DNA of 64,000 bases from Semisulcospira habei (GCA_036245525.1 BTPG01000005.1:129118799-129182798); one strand, 5' to 3'; positions 1 through 12,707 are shown, numbered from the stretch's first letter. Translations and numbers: made by a program. The notes: generated by a model not told the origin, from the sequence alone.

Positions 1-198
1 CATGGCGTATGTAATACGCATCTTTAAGGATAAACACACACTTTGACTAACACAGTAACAGCAAATTAAAGTGTCACGAAGTTCACAAAAATAACAATGA
101 AACATTGCGGCTGAACCCGGACCTTCACCGCAGAAAAAACAAGCAAAAAAACAACTGCAAACAAAAAACCAAAACACTCCACACGATAGATCCAACTG

Positions 199-262
199 CA
201 AGAAGCATATATCCTCATGAGCCCCCGCATCTGCGGGGGGTCATGAGGATCTATGTCTCTTG
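199..262. repeat. IR-A hairpin
   Basis: Near-perfect palindrome with arms of the GCAAGAGGCATAGATCCTCA type and a GCATCTGC centre. The left arm has drifted (AAGCATATATCC), while the right arm keeps GGATCTATGTCTCTTG. Confidence 0.85.
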
Positions 263-1136
263 TTGACCATACGTGCACTGATCCATACTTCTTGGAGCTG
301 AATTAACAAAGATTTAAGAATCAAAGCCTGCGACCAGTGGCCACGAAGGGTCGTAACGCAGGCTCACTTCGTGAAACAGTACACCTGGACCGACGAAGCA
401 AGGGCCCGTAAAAATCCCATGAGACATTCTCAAGCTGATGAACAGCTGGAGTCGAGCTTGTTCATCAAGATGTATAGAATGCAGAGGCTCATGACAATCT
501 ATGCCTCTTGCGCGTTGAAGAGGCTAGCAACGGGACTGCATCTTGGCATATTGGACGAAATCGACACTGTTAATTTATCTGTGTGTAACGACAACCAACA
601 TATACTTATTCTCCGAGGCAACAGCTAATAAACATAGATGTGAGCGGTGAAATGGGGGCATGGGGCGGGGGAGGGGGGGGGGGGAGAGAGTCCCTGATCT
701 TGATCAAACACGGACGCACGCACTCACCTACCCCCCCCCCCCCCCCATCCCCCACCACCGCACACACACTTTTTTTAGTTTGCATAGCAATGATAACAGG
801 AAGCCACGTGCTTCATTATTTTGTATAGCAACCATGCGGCCAAGCTCACTACTGTTGATAATAATGATTTTCATGCCACAGATATGAAGAAACCAAACAA
901 ACACATAATACCGTACGTAACTGTAACCAGCCATAATTTTCGGAGCAAACGAGGCCGGCACAATACACTCAGGTCTTCGATAAAAAAAAATCAATATTAA
1001 AGTTTGTCACACCGGCCATATAGCGTTTGAACACGACGAAAGCAAAGCTTTTACTATACTATGAAGCCATTAATGCCATGCGCTAAAACTCACGTGAGCT
1101 AAAAATATGATCAAAAAGCAGATGAAGCACGCGCGA
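263..1136. other. No gene seen; G-run and C-run pair
   Basis: A right-arm remnant of IR-A lies near 482-513. At 667-684 a G-run and at 731-746 a C-run sit about 50 bases apart and could pair. Short open frames here run through these runs and are not convincing. Nothing else was recognised. Confidence 0.6.
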
Positions 1137-1304
1137 TTTAGCCCATTTCAAGCCTAAGGCAGAGCTCCCCAAATATGGGAGTTGCTTCCTCAAGACTACA
1201 CACCAGTTCACGGCACAGATCGATCATGATAGTCTAAGGGCGGTGCCAGAATAGCTTGGCGCCAAGCTATTCTGGCACCATCCTTGAACTATCAGCCGTT
1301 TTGT
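1137..1304. mobile_element. IR-B element (decayed)
   Basis: Hairpin at 1219-1294 with arms AGAATAGCTTGGC/GCCAAGCTATTCT meeting directly without a spacer. The left flank carries the IR-B remnant CCCATTTCAAGCC; the right flank is lost. Confidence 0.75.
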
Positions 1305-1458
1305 CTTTCGTTGCACAAAGTTGTGTCATAGCTGAACGGGCCAAAATTCTTCAGCCCAGACTCCCACTCAGTCTGACATACCTAGACAAAGGAGTACAAA
1401 TAAAAACTTCCGACCTGTTCAGATCTAGGCAATCAATCAATGCGCAAATAAAAATGCT

Positions 1459-1541
1459 CAGGCCGACATCGGCCGCAGTTGACCCGCGTACGAGACCGTG
1501 CGTGGATCAACTGCGGGCCGACTTCGCCCCTAGGCCCTTCT
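1459..1541. repeat. IR-D hairpin (diverged)
   Basis: GGCCGACATCGGCCGCAGTT on the left is matched by AACTGCGGGCCGACTTCG on the right. The central part has diverged. Confidence 0.65.
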
Positions 1542-2094
1542 GCGCACTGGGTAGTCACTCAGCAAGAGAGTCAGACAGCAAGGAGCAAAATGCCAACTCA
1601 CTCAGCAGTCTGGCGCACGAGAATAGATCGGCCGCCATAGCCCTAGCGAAGAACACCTGTATCACTAGACCACTTGCCCTCTAAACACCTCACACACTCC
1701 CACTGTTGGTTTATATCCCAAATGAGAAACAAAGAAATGCTCCGGAACAAAGAAAGCTGCGGCACGCAAAATCCCCGCTCACAACACAAGCACCTGAACA
1801 CTGAATTCCTCCCTTAAAAAAAAAAACCAGGCGGCTCGCAAAAGCCTCACCCACGAAAGAATCAGGCCGCAAAATTCCCTGAATAAACGGAAAGCAGGCG
1901 TCTGGAATAAGCAGAAATGCCAGAAAGGAGGTGTTTACGGTGTAATAGGTGCGCTCAACCTAAAACACATACCGCGACCGAATGAGCTGCACGTTGGGAG
2001 ACTATCGCGGTACTGGAGCAGTCTGGGCCGATTGCACAGGTGGCGCATTTTGTAAGCGAATAGCACACACTACGTGCGCATTCTACATCAGAGT
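1542..2094. other. No feature recognised
   Basis: Purine-rich and A-rich sequence without coding character or a recognised repeat. Confidence 0.5.
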
Positions 2095-2163
2095 TTAACT
2101 CATTGCGTGTCGGTTGCGGTTTTTGTCGACAAAAACCGCTACCACCACGCGGCAAAGGGTTAA
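2095..2163. mobile_element. IR-C element, TTAA-bounded
   Basis: TTAA at both ends (2095-2098 and 2160-2163) encloses a perfect central palindrome GCGGTTTTTGTCGAC and its complement. The termini read TTAACTCATTGCG and CGGCAAAGGGTTAA. Confidence 0.75.
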
Positions 2164-2239
2164 ATACCCACTGGACAAGAAAATTAAACTTTACTTCTAC
2201 TGACGTACAGGAGATAGCAACAGTCTTTGTCTTTACTGT

Positions 2240-2306
2240 CCTGTTCTGTGATGATTCTGGGCCTTGCAGCTGGAAGCCTCAAGGTCCAAAACACAGACCA
2301 GCACGC
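2240..2306. repeat. IR-E hairpin
   Basis: TTCTGTGATGATTCTGGGCC is followed by an inverted GGTCCAAAACACAGACCAGC, an imperfect 65-base foldback. Four similar copies occur elsewhere in the window. Confidence 0.65.
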
Positions 2307-2605
2307 ATATCCCAAGGAAGTAAATTGAAAACACCAGCAAGATCTAAGGGAAAAGGTCAGACCAGTTGAATCAACAGGAACATGTACCAGACTGAGGTCC
2401 CAAGCCGGTTCTTCTGTGTCGCTTCTGAGGTGAACAATGGCTTGTACCTTTACACATAATTATACTGGTCGATCTGCCTGCTCCAATAGTCCCCCTTCAC
2501 AGTTGCCGCGAATTGTCTGACGGATTATGTGATCGACAACCAACGCACACCATTGCAACGTACCTGCACACAAAATCCCCTCACAAAGCACCTTCCAACT
2601 ATATA

Positions 2606-4200
2606 CTAATGGTCAAAACTTAAGGGCCACTTTTTAAAAATCGCAGACGCACCGACAACACCACAAAAATAATGATACAATACTTGGAGTCAGTACTTTG
2701 CTAATTTATTCAGTAACAATTTCATTTAAGTTTTGAGTAAATCAAGCAATTGTAACAACAGTACGTTAGAATGTTCACTCACCCCTCATTTGAAAAGTCA
2801 CACAAGACTGGTCCAGTCAGTAGCGAGTGTACCCACCGTTTGCAGCCAAGCATTCAATGCAGCATTGACACATGGAGTTCACCAGGGTTCGGAGAACATG
2901 TTGTGGGATCGCTTCCCACTCTTGATGCAGGAACTGAGTCAGCTGGGGTACGCCTTGAGGAGGGGGGTGGTTGCTGACTACTCGTTGCCCCAGAACGTCC
3001 CAGAGGTGCTCGCTGGGAGCCAGATCAGATGAACGACTGAGCTGACCACTCCATCCTCATGGTGCCCCGTTGCTCAAGGTACTCATCCACCACACGGGCG
3101 CGATGAGGTCGAGCGTTGTCGTCCTGCAGAACAGCATTGTCGCCTATGGCTTGGAGAGCTGGCTGGATGAGGGGGCTGCACAATCTCGTCCCGATAGCGC
3201 AGTCCAGTCAGGGTGCCTCGGATGACGTGGAGGGGGGAGGGCGGGGGTCCTGCCTTCCTTGCTGAAGCCTGCCAAGACGATGACTGAGCCTCCTCCGTAG
3301 CGATCCACCTCTTGGACGCATCCATCCGTGAATCGCTCGCCCTGGCGTCTCCAGACCCTCACCCTGCAGTCGTTGAAGGACACACTGAACCGTGACTCAT
3401 CAGTAAACAGAACCCGAGTCCATTGGAGTCTGTTCCACCTCACATGTTGATGACACCAGGCAACCCGGGCTCTGCGATGAGCTGGAGTGGGGTATTCTCA
3501 CTGCTGCTCTGCATCAAGCCAGGCCAATTTCGCACAGACGTCGGCAGACTGTGCTTCTGCTGACGTTAACGTTTGCAGCTTGCATCAGTTGACGTCGCAG
3601 AGTGGTTGACGTGACAGTTCGGTCGCGCAGAGCCGCCACATAGTATCTGTCCTCCCTTCTGCTGGTGCAGCGCGGGCGTCCTGAGCAGGATCGTCGTTCT
3701 GCCCTTCCAGTTTCTTAGAATCGTGCCAGCAGCCTCTGGATCACTTAATGGGACACCCCAAGACGTCTGCCAACTTCTCGTCCAGAAATTCCATCCTGCA
3801 GCCATGCTAGCGCCAGGCCTTGATCTACTGGCGTTAGGCTTCGTCGTGGTGGCATGGTTAGGATGGTGACAATTATGCCCCTACTGTACCGATATTTGTA
3901 ACGAAACAGGACTGACCCCTTTAGCACGTGCATCACGACTTTACCGAGTTTTTCCACCTGCCTGCCTTTGGTACGCTTGCCAATATCGCACAGCTTGTCA
4001 CAAAAACTGACGAAGTTTCACGTGGATTTGACACGTTAGCGGAAATTGATGAATTGTTGTCTATTGTTCTTTGTACAGTCGACTGTCTATGGTCAACTTT
4101 TAACCCATTTGGATCGAAAGAACATTGTATTTTATTAGCGTACTTGCGACGATAAACAATGACACAAAAAGTGAGGTGGCCCTTAAGTTTTGAGCATTAG
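2606..4200 (-). mobile_element. Tc1/mariner-like transposon, complete but decayed
   Basis: The element is bounded by TA dinucleotides (2604-2605 and 4201-4202) and by inverted termini. The left end starts CTAATGGTCAAAACTTAAGG and the right end is its near complement, with one mismatch followed by GGGCCAC on both sides. The length of about 1.6 kb and the TA target duplication are typical of Tc1-like elements. The transposase reads leftward from about 3855. The roughly 345 bases between 3856 and the right terminus hold no coding sequence. Both termini survive but the transposase is broken, so the copy could at most be moved by an enzyme supplied elsewhere. Confidence 0.88.
2817..3855 (-). pseudogene. 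Tc1-like transposase, broken
   Basis: The normal role is cut-and-paste transposition by a DDE nuclease. Reading leftward, the start MPPRRSLTP (ATG at 3853-3855) leads into a helix-turn-helix-like segment (GREVGRRLGVSH). A second DNA-binding region follows (TVTSTTLRRQLMQAANVNVS), then the first catalytic block FTDESRF near 3400, the second QDDNARPHRARV near 3110, and the third around SDLAPSEHLWDVLG near 3010, where E is the DD34E-type glutamate. The frame ends GGYTRY-stop at 2817. The span of 1,039 bases matches the roughly 340 residues expected. The frame is interrupted by a stop after GVSH, further stops and several frame changes, so no full protein can be made. Confidence 0.85.
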
Positions 4201-4210
4201 TATACATACA

Positions 4211-4272
4211 AAAGGCACAGATCTCATGCGCTCCTGCGGCCGCAGGAGCTCATGAGAATCTACACCTCTTGC
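4211..4272. repeat. IR-A hairpin (internal change)
   Basis: Foldback with centre CTCCTGCGGCCGCAGGAG and outer arm remnant CTACACCTCTTGC. It sits ten bases outside the right end of the Tc1-like transposon. Confidence 0.75.
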
Positions 4273-4509
4273 TAGCATGTGTAAGCAGGATTTACACCTT
4301 TGTTTTTAAGCCTGAGCAGATCGTGGAGACTTCGCAATAAGTTGTGCAGAGGTGTAGTGTAGAGGGTAGCAGGGTTTAGTATGGGATTATCTCTCATAAG
4401 AGTAAGGCCTGCCAAATCATTTCTTGCAAACCAGTTCCCTGGCCTATATCTCAAAGGAACTGCTGCGAGCGAGGAACAGATTGATATACAAAAGCGTGAT
4501 TGCCTACCA

Positions 4510-4577
4510 TCAAGAGTCATAGATTTCATGAGCCCTTGGCCTGCAGTGGCTTCTGAGAATGTATGTCTGTCGCAGGT
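4510..4577. repeat. IR-A hairpin remnant
   Basis: CATAGATTTCATGAGCCC and a weakly complementary GAGAATGTATGTCTGTCGC remain. It is strongly decayed. Confidence 0.5.
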
Positions 4578-4664
4578 TGAACCGATTTGCTGACCGCGAG
4601 ACTGCCACCGAGTTCTGCGCTTCATTTGTCAGAATGAGGAACAGGTGTGTGCGAATCCGTGCCA

Positions 4665-4729
4665 GCAAGAGGCATAGATTCTCATGAGCCCCTGCTCTGC
4701 AGGGGCTCATGAGAATCTATGCCTCTTGC
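4665..4729. repeat. IR-A hairpin, TTCTC/GAGAA variant
   Basis: Essentially perfect palindrome. Both arms carry the variant GATTCTCATGAGCCCCTGC and its complement, where most copies have GATCCTC and CCCCCGC. Confidence 0.9.
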
Positions 4730-5551
<822 letters not shown>

Positions 5552-5659
5552 TGAAACACGACAACGTACGTGAACACCATAAAAACGTTTTCGTTTGTTC
5601 GAGCAATCTGCCATTTCGTTTTTGCATAACAGTAACAGAAAGAAAAAAAAATCAGGTAA

Positions 5660-5910
5660 CACGCAAAACTGACTCCAACGTCAGATGGACCCGGAGTCAC
5701 TTTGGCGTACGCCAAACTGACTCCGGGGCAATCTGGCGTGGGAGTCCTCAGTATCGGCCTTTTGAACTCCTCACACAAGATTGCCAGGTCAAAGTGGCTC
5801 CGGGCCCATCTGGCGTGGGAGACAATCTGGCGTGTTACTCTCCACACGCAAGACTGTTACGTCAATGTGTCTACGGGCAGATCTGGAGTAGGCATTATTA
5901 TGGCATTTGC
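5660..5910. repeat. Degenerate ATCTGGCGTGGGAG repeats with a palindrome
   Basis: Variants of CCGGGCCATCTGGCGTGGGA recur about six times. At 5691-5726 the sequence forms a 36-base palindrome (CCGGAGTCA..TGACTCCGG) with a single mismatched pair. Confidence 0.6.
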
Positions 5911-6571
<661 letters not shown>

Positions 6572-6679
6572 TTATGTCTGCTGTACCGGTAATGACGGAC
6601 GAAGACTTAGGAAAACTCGGTCAGCAAGACACAAAGCTGTCTAGACAACCATTAATAAAATGGAGAATTACATCCCACT

Positions 6680-6742
6680 GACATCGGCCGCAGTTGGCCC
6701 CGAACGTCCGTCCAATTGCGGTTGATGTCGGCCCGACGATCT
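6680..6742. repeat. IR-D hairpin
   Basis: ACATCGGCCGCAGTTGGCCC is complemented by CAATTGCGGTTGATGTCGGC. The palindrome is imperfect. Confidence 0.7.
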
Positions 6743-6817
6743 TACGCTTTCTGGGACTAGACATACTTGACAAGACAAAGACAACGAAGGAAACTTATGT
6801 CCCTTTGGCCGCCAGTG

Positions 6818-7187
6818 CGGACTCTAATCTGGGCAACCAACTTCCTATCAACGTTTGTTTATGTCTTCAATGAGACATTGAATTACACCATGCTTGGAGG
6901 CTCTCTTAGCCACCCCTTTAAGAAAGTATTTCGCCAAGTTTCAAGCTTGTGTGTAAAAAAAAAATGCCGGAGATTCTCTAGTTTACATTCATACGCACAC
7001 ACATACATACGGTACGTTCAGCAGCGAGGTTAACGTAACTAGATATGACGTACATTTTATCTTGTTACTTCAATTGTGAGAGGTTTAGGCCTGCCCGCCT
7101 TTGACATCATGGCGTACTTGCTATTAAATTCGCCCCACCGCGACCCGTCCTAAAAAGTTCTTTCTATAAATAGAAGGGACTTTAAAA
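6818..7187 (+). repeat. Dispersed 370-bp repeat, copy 1
   Basis: Begins CGGACTCTAATCTGGG and ends in a hairpin (AGTTCTTTCTATAAATAGAA followed by GGGACTTT). A copy of roughly 85% identity lies in the same orientation at 35452-35823, and similarity stops at these two points in both. No open frame is shared. The family is unknown; the terminal hairpin recalls Helitron ends, but no CTRR end was found. Confidence 0.8.
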
Positions 7188-7869
7188 ACACAGAAAAAAT
7201 AACAAAGTCAGATATCAGCACATGAATATTGAGCCAACATACCTTGAACTGAACTGATTTAAGGGAAATCTATATAGCTGTTTAAATCTAGCTCGAGCTG
7301 AAGGCCCACTACCGCCGTGACTGTTTAAAGATACACTTCTGTAACAGATGGTTACGAAATGTTGCACACAGGTCTAGTTATGGTCCATTTGGACACACGA
7401 GAATCCAGTTCGACACACATCGTCTTTATATCAAGTAACCTGACAAAGACGTCACTCCGTTCTAGAAATACAACGCTATTCGTGCGAGAAACAGCTAAAA
7501 ATAGATTGACACGCTATCGGCAGGGCAGAATAAATAAGTGCGATTACGCGTGTGCTTTTGGTGTGTGTCCAAACTCAGCTGTTAAAGTTCATTAGGTGTG
7601 TCGACAAGGCACAATAAACACAAATTAATGGTGCTGAAATGTGTCTTCAGATTTATGCGTAATGTTACTTTAATGTGAACGCACTTTACATCTCCTGCAG
7701 AATGCCGGTGCCGTGCGTTGATGGTTCACTGAGCAATTTAACACAGGTCCATCTCGTACTAAAACGCCGAACCAATTAGGTCATGGCTGAGCAACCGAAA
7801 GACAATACTGTAACTGTTTGTCCATTGAATATATAAAAGACTTCAGACTACGCACCAGCTGTGGCAGAT
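7188..7869. other. No feature recognised
   Basis: Unique-looking sequence. Short open frames exist but show no recognisable domain. Confidence 0.5.
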
Positions 7870-7966
7870 GGATCGACCATGATAGTTCAAGGGTAGTGAC
7901 TGATTAGCTAGGCGTCTGAAGACTCCAAGCTAATCAAACAATACCCTTGAACTATCAGGGTCGATC
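7870..7966. repeat. IR-B hairpin (centre diverged)
   Basis: Outer arms GATCGACCATGATAGTTCAA and TTGAACTATCAGGGTCGATC pair well. The centre has lost CTTGGCGCC on one side. Confidence 0.8.
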
Positions 7967-8829
7967 TCCCATGGGTCCAAGACCGAAGTGGTTAGGTCAT
8001 GGTTCAGCGAGCAACAGAACAACAAGGAGACGCGCATCAGTGATGAATAGGATGTTTGTGCATGTTTCGATGGAAACTGTCAATGAAAGCGCCAAGCTAC
8101 CATTGAAATGCGGGATAATTTTAATTGAGAATCTAAGTCACGCAAAGTTGACTGAAAATCAATCAAATTAAAAAGTAGAAAGATACGGATGAACGGACAT
8201 TCAGTTCTTTCGCTTTTGGGTTTTGCTTTCTGTTGTTGCTGTTGGTGTGTTTTGTGGTTGTAGTATTTTCTTGTGTTGTGTTATGTTTTGTTTGTTTGTG
8301 TTTGTCAGGAATATAGTAAGTAATGTGTGTGCGATCTTAGCAAACATAATTAAAACTATTATCCTTTATTACTATTTTTAGCATTATAATCCCAAACACA
8401 GAAATATTTGTAGACGAGACACAATAACATTTTAAAATCTTGAATTTGAAACATAACACGAAGCCATCACTCGTCGAAATGTCCAGATCTGGGAGTTGCA
8501 TGTACCTTGAAGACTGGACATTACATATTGGGAACAGATTGATCACATATTAAAATCGGTAAGGCCATGGAACCAATATCAAAAATCAAATTAATTTCTG
8601 ACAGTCCAACAAGGAAGTTGTCAGTCTACAGAAATAAAGAATCGCGGAGGTAAGGGTGGGTGAGAAAGTGTGTGTGTGTGTGTGGGGGGGGGGGGGAGTA
8701 CAGAGATTACTTAATCCTTGGCCACAGGCCACTAGACCTCGTGCCAACAAAATCCTTTGTTCTCTCCATCATCGTACATAAAAGCCTAGTGACTTCCTCG
8801 TACGGAAGACAAAACGTAAATTTGAGGTG
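7967..8829. other. No gene seen; GT-rich and G-run stretches
   Basis: GT-rich low complexity at 8215-8310 and a short (TG)n/G-run at 8668-8697. Otherwise AT-rich and unrecognised. Confidence 0.5.
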
Positions 8830-8896
8830 GCAAGAGGCATAGATCCTCATGAGCCAGCGCAGAAAGCGCGGACTCATGAGGATCTGTGCCTCTTGC
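8830..8896. repeat. IR-A hairpin
   Basis: Outer arms intact; the centre is changed to GCGCAGAAAGCGC, which is itself symmetrical. Confidence 0.85.
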
Positions 8897-9192
8897 AGGC
8901 GGGTGGGCAAGTGAAGTCGTCATTAAGACATTATGTCATATCATGTCATGTACGATCACTGTCGTTTTGAACAATTACGCACGTACTGTTTCCAGTGTTT
9001 ACTTCTTTTTGCGGATCAAAGTTCAACTTATACATAAGCACGCACGTGTGACTTGAACGGCTGCTATATACGAGAACATCTCGACTTTAGTCTGACTGAA
9101 AAAAAAAAAGTGCCTCAGATCTTGTATAGTCCTCTATTTCATAGTTAGTGGAGTAACAGTATGTGTGTATGTAGGTGCGTGTGTGTGCGCGT

Positions 9193-9240
<48 letters not shown>

Positions 9241-9259
9241 TGTGGTGTGTTGTGTTGTG

Positions 9260-9294
<35 letters not shown>

Positions 9295-9367
9295 TGCGCG
9301 CGTGTGTGCGTGAGTGTGCGTGCGTGTCAGTGTGTGTGTCTGTGTGTGTGTATGTGTTGTGTTGTGT

Positions 9368-9433
<66 letters not shown>

Positions 9434-9551
9434 TGCGGTGCGGTGCGTTGTGTTGTTTTGTGCTGTGCGTTGTGTTGTTTTGGGCTGTGTGTGCGTGCGT
9501 GTGTGTGCGTGTGTGTTTGTGTGTGTGTGTGTGTGTCTGTGTGTGTGTTTG
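9193..9551. repeat. Compound (GT)n microsatellite
   Basis: About 360 bases of GT units interrupted by GCGT, GTTGT and GGTGC blocks. The open frames on both strands here (Cys-Val or His-Thr repeats) are artefacts of the repeat. Confidence 0.97.
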
Positions 9552-9772
9552 GAGGAAAATAATCACTAAAATCACATAAAATAACCTTGATTACCACGAA
9601 AATTGAGATAAGCCTGACGGTGTACACATACGTCTCTACATCGAATGCACGCAGCTTTGTGAGTCTTATCAGAAGCTTTGAGACCACGACGTGATATGGG
9701 CATACACACAATAAAAACCACGATATTGGAAAAAAATCAGTTATCGATTTAGGAACTACTGGGTGTAGCCCG

Positions 9773-9975
9773 TTAACCCCTTCACTGCCGAGAAAAAGCG
9801 ATCACCATCCAACTGCAAGATGTATAGATCCTCATGAGCCCCCGCAACTGCGGGGGCTCATGATGATCTATTCGTCTTGCTGCAACCACTTTGAATTCAT
9901 GTTTCTTTGACGGCGTGGATCGTTGACGTTGAATTTAGAATGATTTCAATATCACAACTAGCACTAAAGGGGTTA
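9773..9975. mobile_element. IR-A element, complete, TTAA to TTAA
   Basis: The 203-base unit starts TTAACCCCTTCACTGCCGAG and ends CTAAAGGGGTTAA. The central hairpin is at 9815-9880 with AACTGC in the loop. The right flank holds the IR-A-specific TTTGACGGCG..GATCGTTGACGTTGAAT. It can serve as a reference copy for the family. Confidence 0.9.
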
Positions 9976-10371
9976 AGATGATAATTTTACGTAACTGATA
10001 ATACTTCTTGTATGACGTGTTTTTGTGTCAGCATGAATTTGCAATATATATTTTTCCATTTTAAAAATATAAAATATTCATGGTGTCGTTTCCGCTATGC
10101 TAGTTCTCAGTAAATTTGATTCATGTATTAACTGTGAGGGTCCTCTGTAGACTACATAACAATGCTGGAGACAAACAACATGATATTTCGAGGCTGATTA
10201 TAATTCATGAGTGGTATTGATAGGTATGTGTGTGTGGGTGTTGGTTAATTTACAGTGTTTTTCTTGCCTCCGATCGTTAAAATGTATTTGAGATTATGTA
10301 CATCTGTGATATGGTGGCTAAAAAAAATTCTTGCAAGGGATGAATTACTAAAGTATTTTGTCTTGACTTCA
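9976..10371. other. No feature recognised
   Basis: AT-rich sequence with no repeat or coding signal identified. Confidence 0.5.
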
Positions 10372-10436
10372 AAAATAGCTGGGCTCCTAGAGGCACCAAG
10401 CTATTCCGGCACCACCCTTAAACTAGCATAGTGGAC
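10372..10436. repeat. IR-B partial (right arm)
   Basis: CACCAAGCTATTCCGGCACC and CCCTTAAACTAGCAT remain of the right arm. The left arm is reduced to AAATAGCTGGG. Confidence 0.6.
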
Positions 10437-10463
10437 CTGCCTCCTGAACTGTAATACCATGTT

Positions 10464-10466
<3 letters not shown>

Positions 10467-10552
<86 letters not shown>
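10467..10552. repeat. (AG)n microsatellite
   Basis: About 43 AG units. Confidence 0.98.
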
Positions 10553-10558
<6 letters not shown>

Positions 10559-10608
10559 GGGAAATCACAAGGAGGAATCACATAGAGAGAGCCAGAAAGC
10601 AAAAGTTT

Positions 10609-10670
10609 CTTGGGCCGACAGTGCGCAAGCCAGCGAAGGCCGATGCCGGTCGGCCCGAGAGCATTTTGCT
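10609..10670. repeat. IR-D remnant
   Basis: GGGCCGACAGTGCGCA and CGATGCCGGTCGGCCCGAG remain, followed by the TTTGCTCA flank shared with other IR-D copies. Confidence 0.5.
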
Positions 10671-10987
10671 CATTGGGGGAGTTACCCGAACGATTACCGC
10701 AGGGGAATTGGCACTTCCTGTGGCTAATAGACACTGAACAACATACCTTAGGTAAGACAATAAGGAAAACTGCAAGGCACAGACTGGTTACTGTGCCAAG
10801 CGAAACAAACCTTGCAAACAGCAGAAACATGCAGAACCGAAGAGGGAACATAGCTTCAATGTTAGACATACCCTTTTCAAAAATAGCCCGCAGAAAGATC
10901 ATACATAGTTCACGTCACACAGAGTGGGAAATACAGCGGACGAATGCCCTCTTTTAAAGGTTGCATAATGTGTGCGTCGCTATTTCC
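10671..10987. other. No feature recognised
   Basis: Open frames on both strands overlap the IR-D remnant or the (AG)n tract. I see no domain. Confidence 0.5.
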
Positions 10988-11079
10988 TTAACCCTTTGGC
11001 TGTCGGTAGCGTTTTTTGTCGCGATCATTTCTGAAGGAATCATCGCGGCAAAAACCGTTACAGACAGCCAAAGGGTTAG
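10988..11079. mobile_element. IR-C element
   Basis: Starts TTAACCCTTTGGCTGTCGG and ends CAGCCAAAGGGTTAG, so the right TTAA has become TTAG. The arms pair over nearly their full length (GTAGCG..TTTTTGTCGCGAT). Confidence 0.85.
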
Positions 11080-11090
11080 GCTATACTATC

Positions 11091-11306
11091 TTAACACTTT
11101 CTACTCCAGGAGCGAAATCCGCATATTTTGAAATTGCCCCCTGAAGACTGTATTACACTTCTGGAAACAGATCGAGCGTGATAGTTCAAGGGTTGTGCCA
11201 GAATAGCTTGGCGCCTATGGGCGCCAAGCTATTCAGGCACAACCCTTGAACTATCACGCTCGATCCATGTCTTGCCGGCCGTGGTGTGTCGGAGTTGAAT
11301 GATTTA
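11091..11306. mobile_element. IR-B element with symmetrical arm variants
   Basis: The hairpin at 11170-11265 is nearly perfect. It carries GAGCGTGATAG with CTATCACGCTC and GGGTTGTGCC with GGCACAACCC, where the usual form is GACCATGATAG and GGGTGGTGCC. Outer flanks TTAACACTTTCTACTCC and GGAGTTGAATGATTTAA mark the ends. Confidence 0.85.
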
Positions 11307-11337
11307 ATTCCGAGCTGGTGAATTCATGCCAAGCAGA

Positions 11338-11382
11338 CCTAGCACAGCCTTTGAACTATAACGCTGAGCCATCTTGCCAAAT
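11338..11382. repeat. IR-B fragment
   Basis: CACAGCCTTTGAACTATAAC remains of a right arm. Confidence 0.45.
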
Positions 11383-11593
11383 CCGTTACAGGCGCCTCCA
11401 AACGTTTTGAAAGTCATTGTTAGGCTTAAAAGTGTTCAGTCTGGTGATTTGAATACGTTTGCATCCCAAATCTGACGGCAGACGCAAAAGCCGGAAAGAC
11501 AAACAGTGTCGAGAAGAATGTAAATACACGTTTCTGCAAGTAATGCAACTTTCAGCACAATCTCAGTCAAAGAAAAATACAGTTTAACGCACG

Positions 11594-11664
11594 TTAACCC
11601 GCTTGCGCATGCAGTCACCGGTACTGTTCACGGCAGTACAAGCAGCTGCATGCACAAGGGTTAA
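11594..11664. mobile_element. IR-P element, 71 bp, TTAA to TTAA
   Basis: TTAACCCGCTTGCGCATGCAG pairs with CTGCATGCACAAGGGTTAA around a CACCGGTACTG centre. A 71-base copy also occurs at 50522-50592 and a diverged one ends at 39014. Confidence 0.8.
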
Positions 11665-12021
11665 TTTGGTAGGCATGAGGTAGCTAAGTGGTTAACCACC
11701 GACAAGGCTCAGTAAAAACACTGAAACATTCATGGAAATGCGCTCTGCGGGAGATGAATACCACAATGAAAAAAAATGTCACTTCTGAAATATTCATGAA
11801 AGTCTTTTGCTGGCCCAAATGTGAAGCGATTAACAAGGTTGCTATAACAAAAGCATCGATACAAAAGCGAACTATATATAACAATAGCAAGAAAACAAAC
11901 AGGTGAGATCAATATTAAAAGTCTGAATCGTGGCTGCTACAGAGACAAAGCAAACATCCATTGACAATCACTAATTGTCTTGCGAGATAAGATCAGTTAT
12001 TCAGCCAAGAACCTGCCATCT
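11665..12021. other. No feature recognised
   Basis: AT-rich; overlapping short frames on both strands without a recognisable product. Confidence 0.5.
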
Positions 12022-12116
12022 GCGAGAGGCATAGATTCACATGATCCCCTGCAGTCGCAGGGGCTCTTGAGAATCTATGCCTTTTGCGGGGGCTCATGCA
12101 AATCTACACCTTTTGC
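12022..12116. repeat. IR-A hairpin with an extra half arm
   Basis: Hairpin at 12022-12087 (ATTCACATGATCCCCTGC type). It is followed by a second right half GGGGGCTCATGCAAATCTAC, as if a second copy was partly lost. Confidence 0.8.
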
Positions 12117-12235
12117 TTCGACCATGCTGCTGTGTTTTGGGTTCTAAAACCTTCTAGAACTGTCTAAGACGTTTCAGCGGAATTAGCTACGCGTGGCAAT
12201 TTAGGGCAAACGTTTCTGGAAGACACCACCCAGTC

Positions 12236-12330
12236 AGCAAAAGCTTCGCGTCCTCGGGCTGATGTCGGTCTGAGCAGGATCTCCACGGGCCGACTCAGAG
12301 AGATGCCGACACGAGCACTTTTTACTCACC
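12236..12330. repeat. IR-D remnant
   Basis: CTCGGGCTGATGTCGGTCTG and CGGGCCGACTCAGAGAGATG remain, with the AGCAAAAG and TTTTTACTCACC borders typical of the family. Confidence 0.45.
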
Positions 12331-12707
12331 GAAATATACCACTATCTATGAAGTCAGGTCAGCATACTTCTTGTTGGCTGTTTGAATGGAGTGAGCAGTG
12401 CCTGATCGGTCCTGGGGCAGTTTGTATTTGTTATTACAAAGAAGAGGAACACTTTGGCTTTTCAGACTGAGATGGCACAAAAATGAACAGACACTGTCAT
12501 GTGTCCTAAACAACAAAACAAACTTTGAAGACGACAGCCTTGTTTTTCACCTTCAGGAAAGTTGCAAAGGTTCCACTGAATGCTACTGACGACACCTTTT
12601 CCAGCAACTGTACGTATACGCTATACGAACATTTTTGTTTCATGTTTGGTTCATTCATCGACCAAAATCAAACACCGTGCAAGAAGCATGGATACAAATT
12701 GGTCTCA

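Noticed and set aside
640..887. Gly- and Pro-rich overlapping frames
   Set aside because: They are produced by the G-run and C-run at 667-746.
1256..1684. 142-codon open frame on the plus strand
   Set aside because: It starts in an IR-B arm and runs through an IR-D hairpin; no domain or codon bias.
9145..9711. Long open frames on both strands encoding Cys-Val or His-Thr repeats
   Set aside because: They are translations of the (GT)n microsatellite; the same applies to Leu-Ser and Arg-Glu frames in the (CT)n/(GA)n tracts at 5179-5573, 6450-6644, 10423-10550, 18208-18597, 21925-22158, 25424-25862, 55569-55710, 56885-57133 and 58840-59129.
10423..10902. 159-codon minus-strand frame with a hydrophobic stretch
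   Set aside because: A third of it is the (AG)n tract, part is the IR-D remnant, and no recognisable signal or domain remains.
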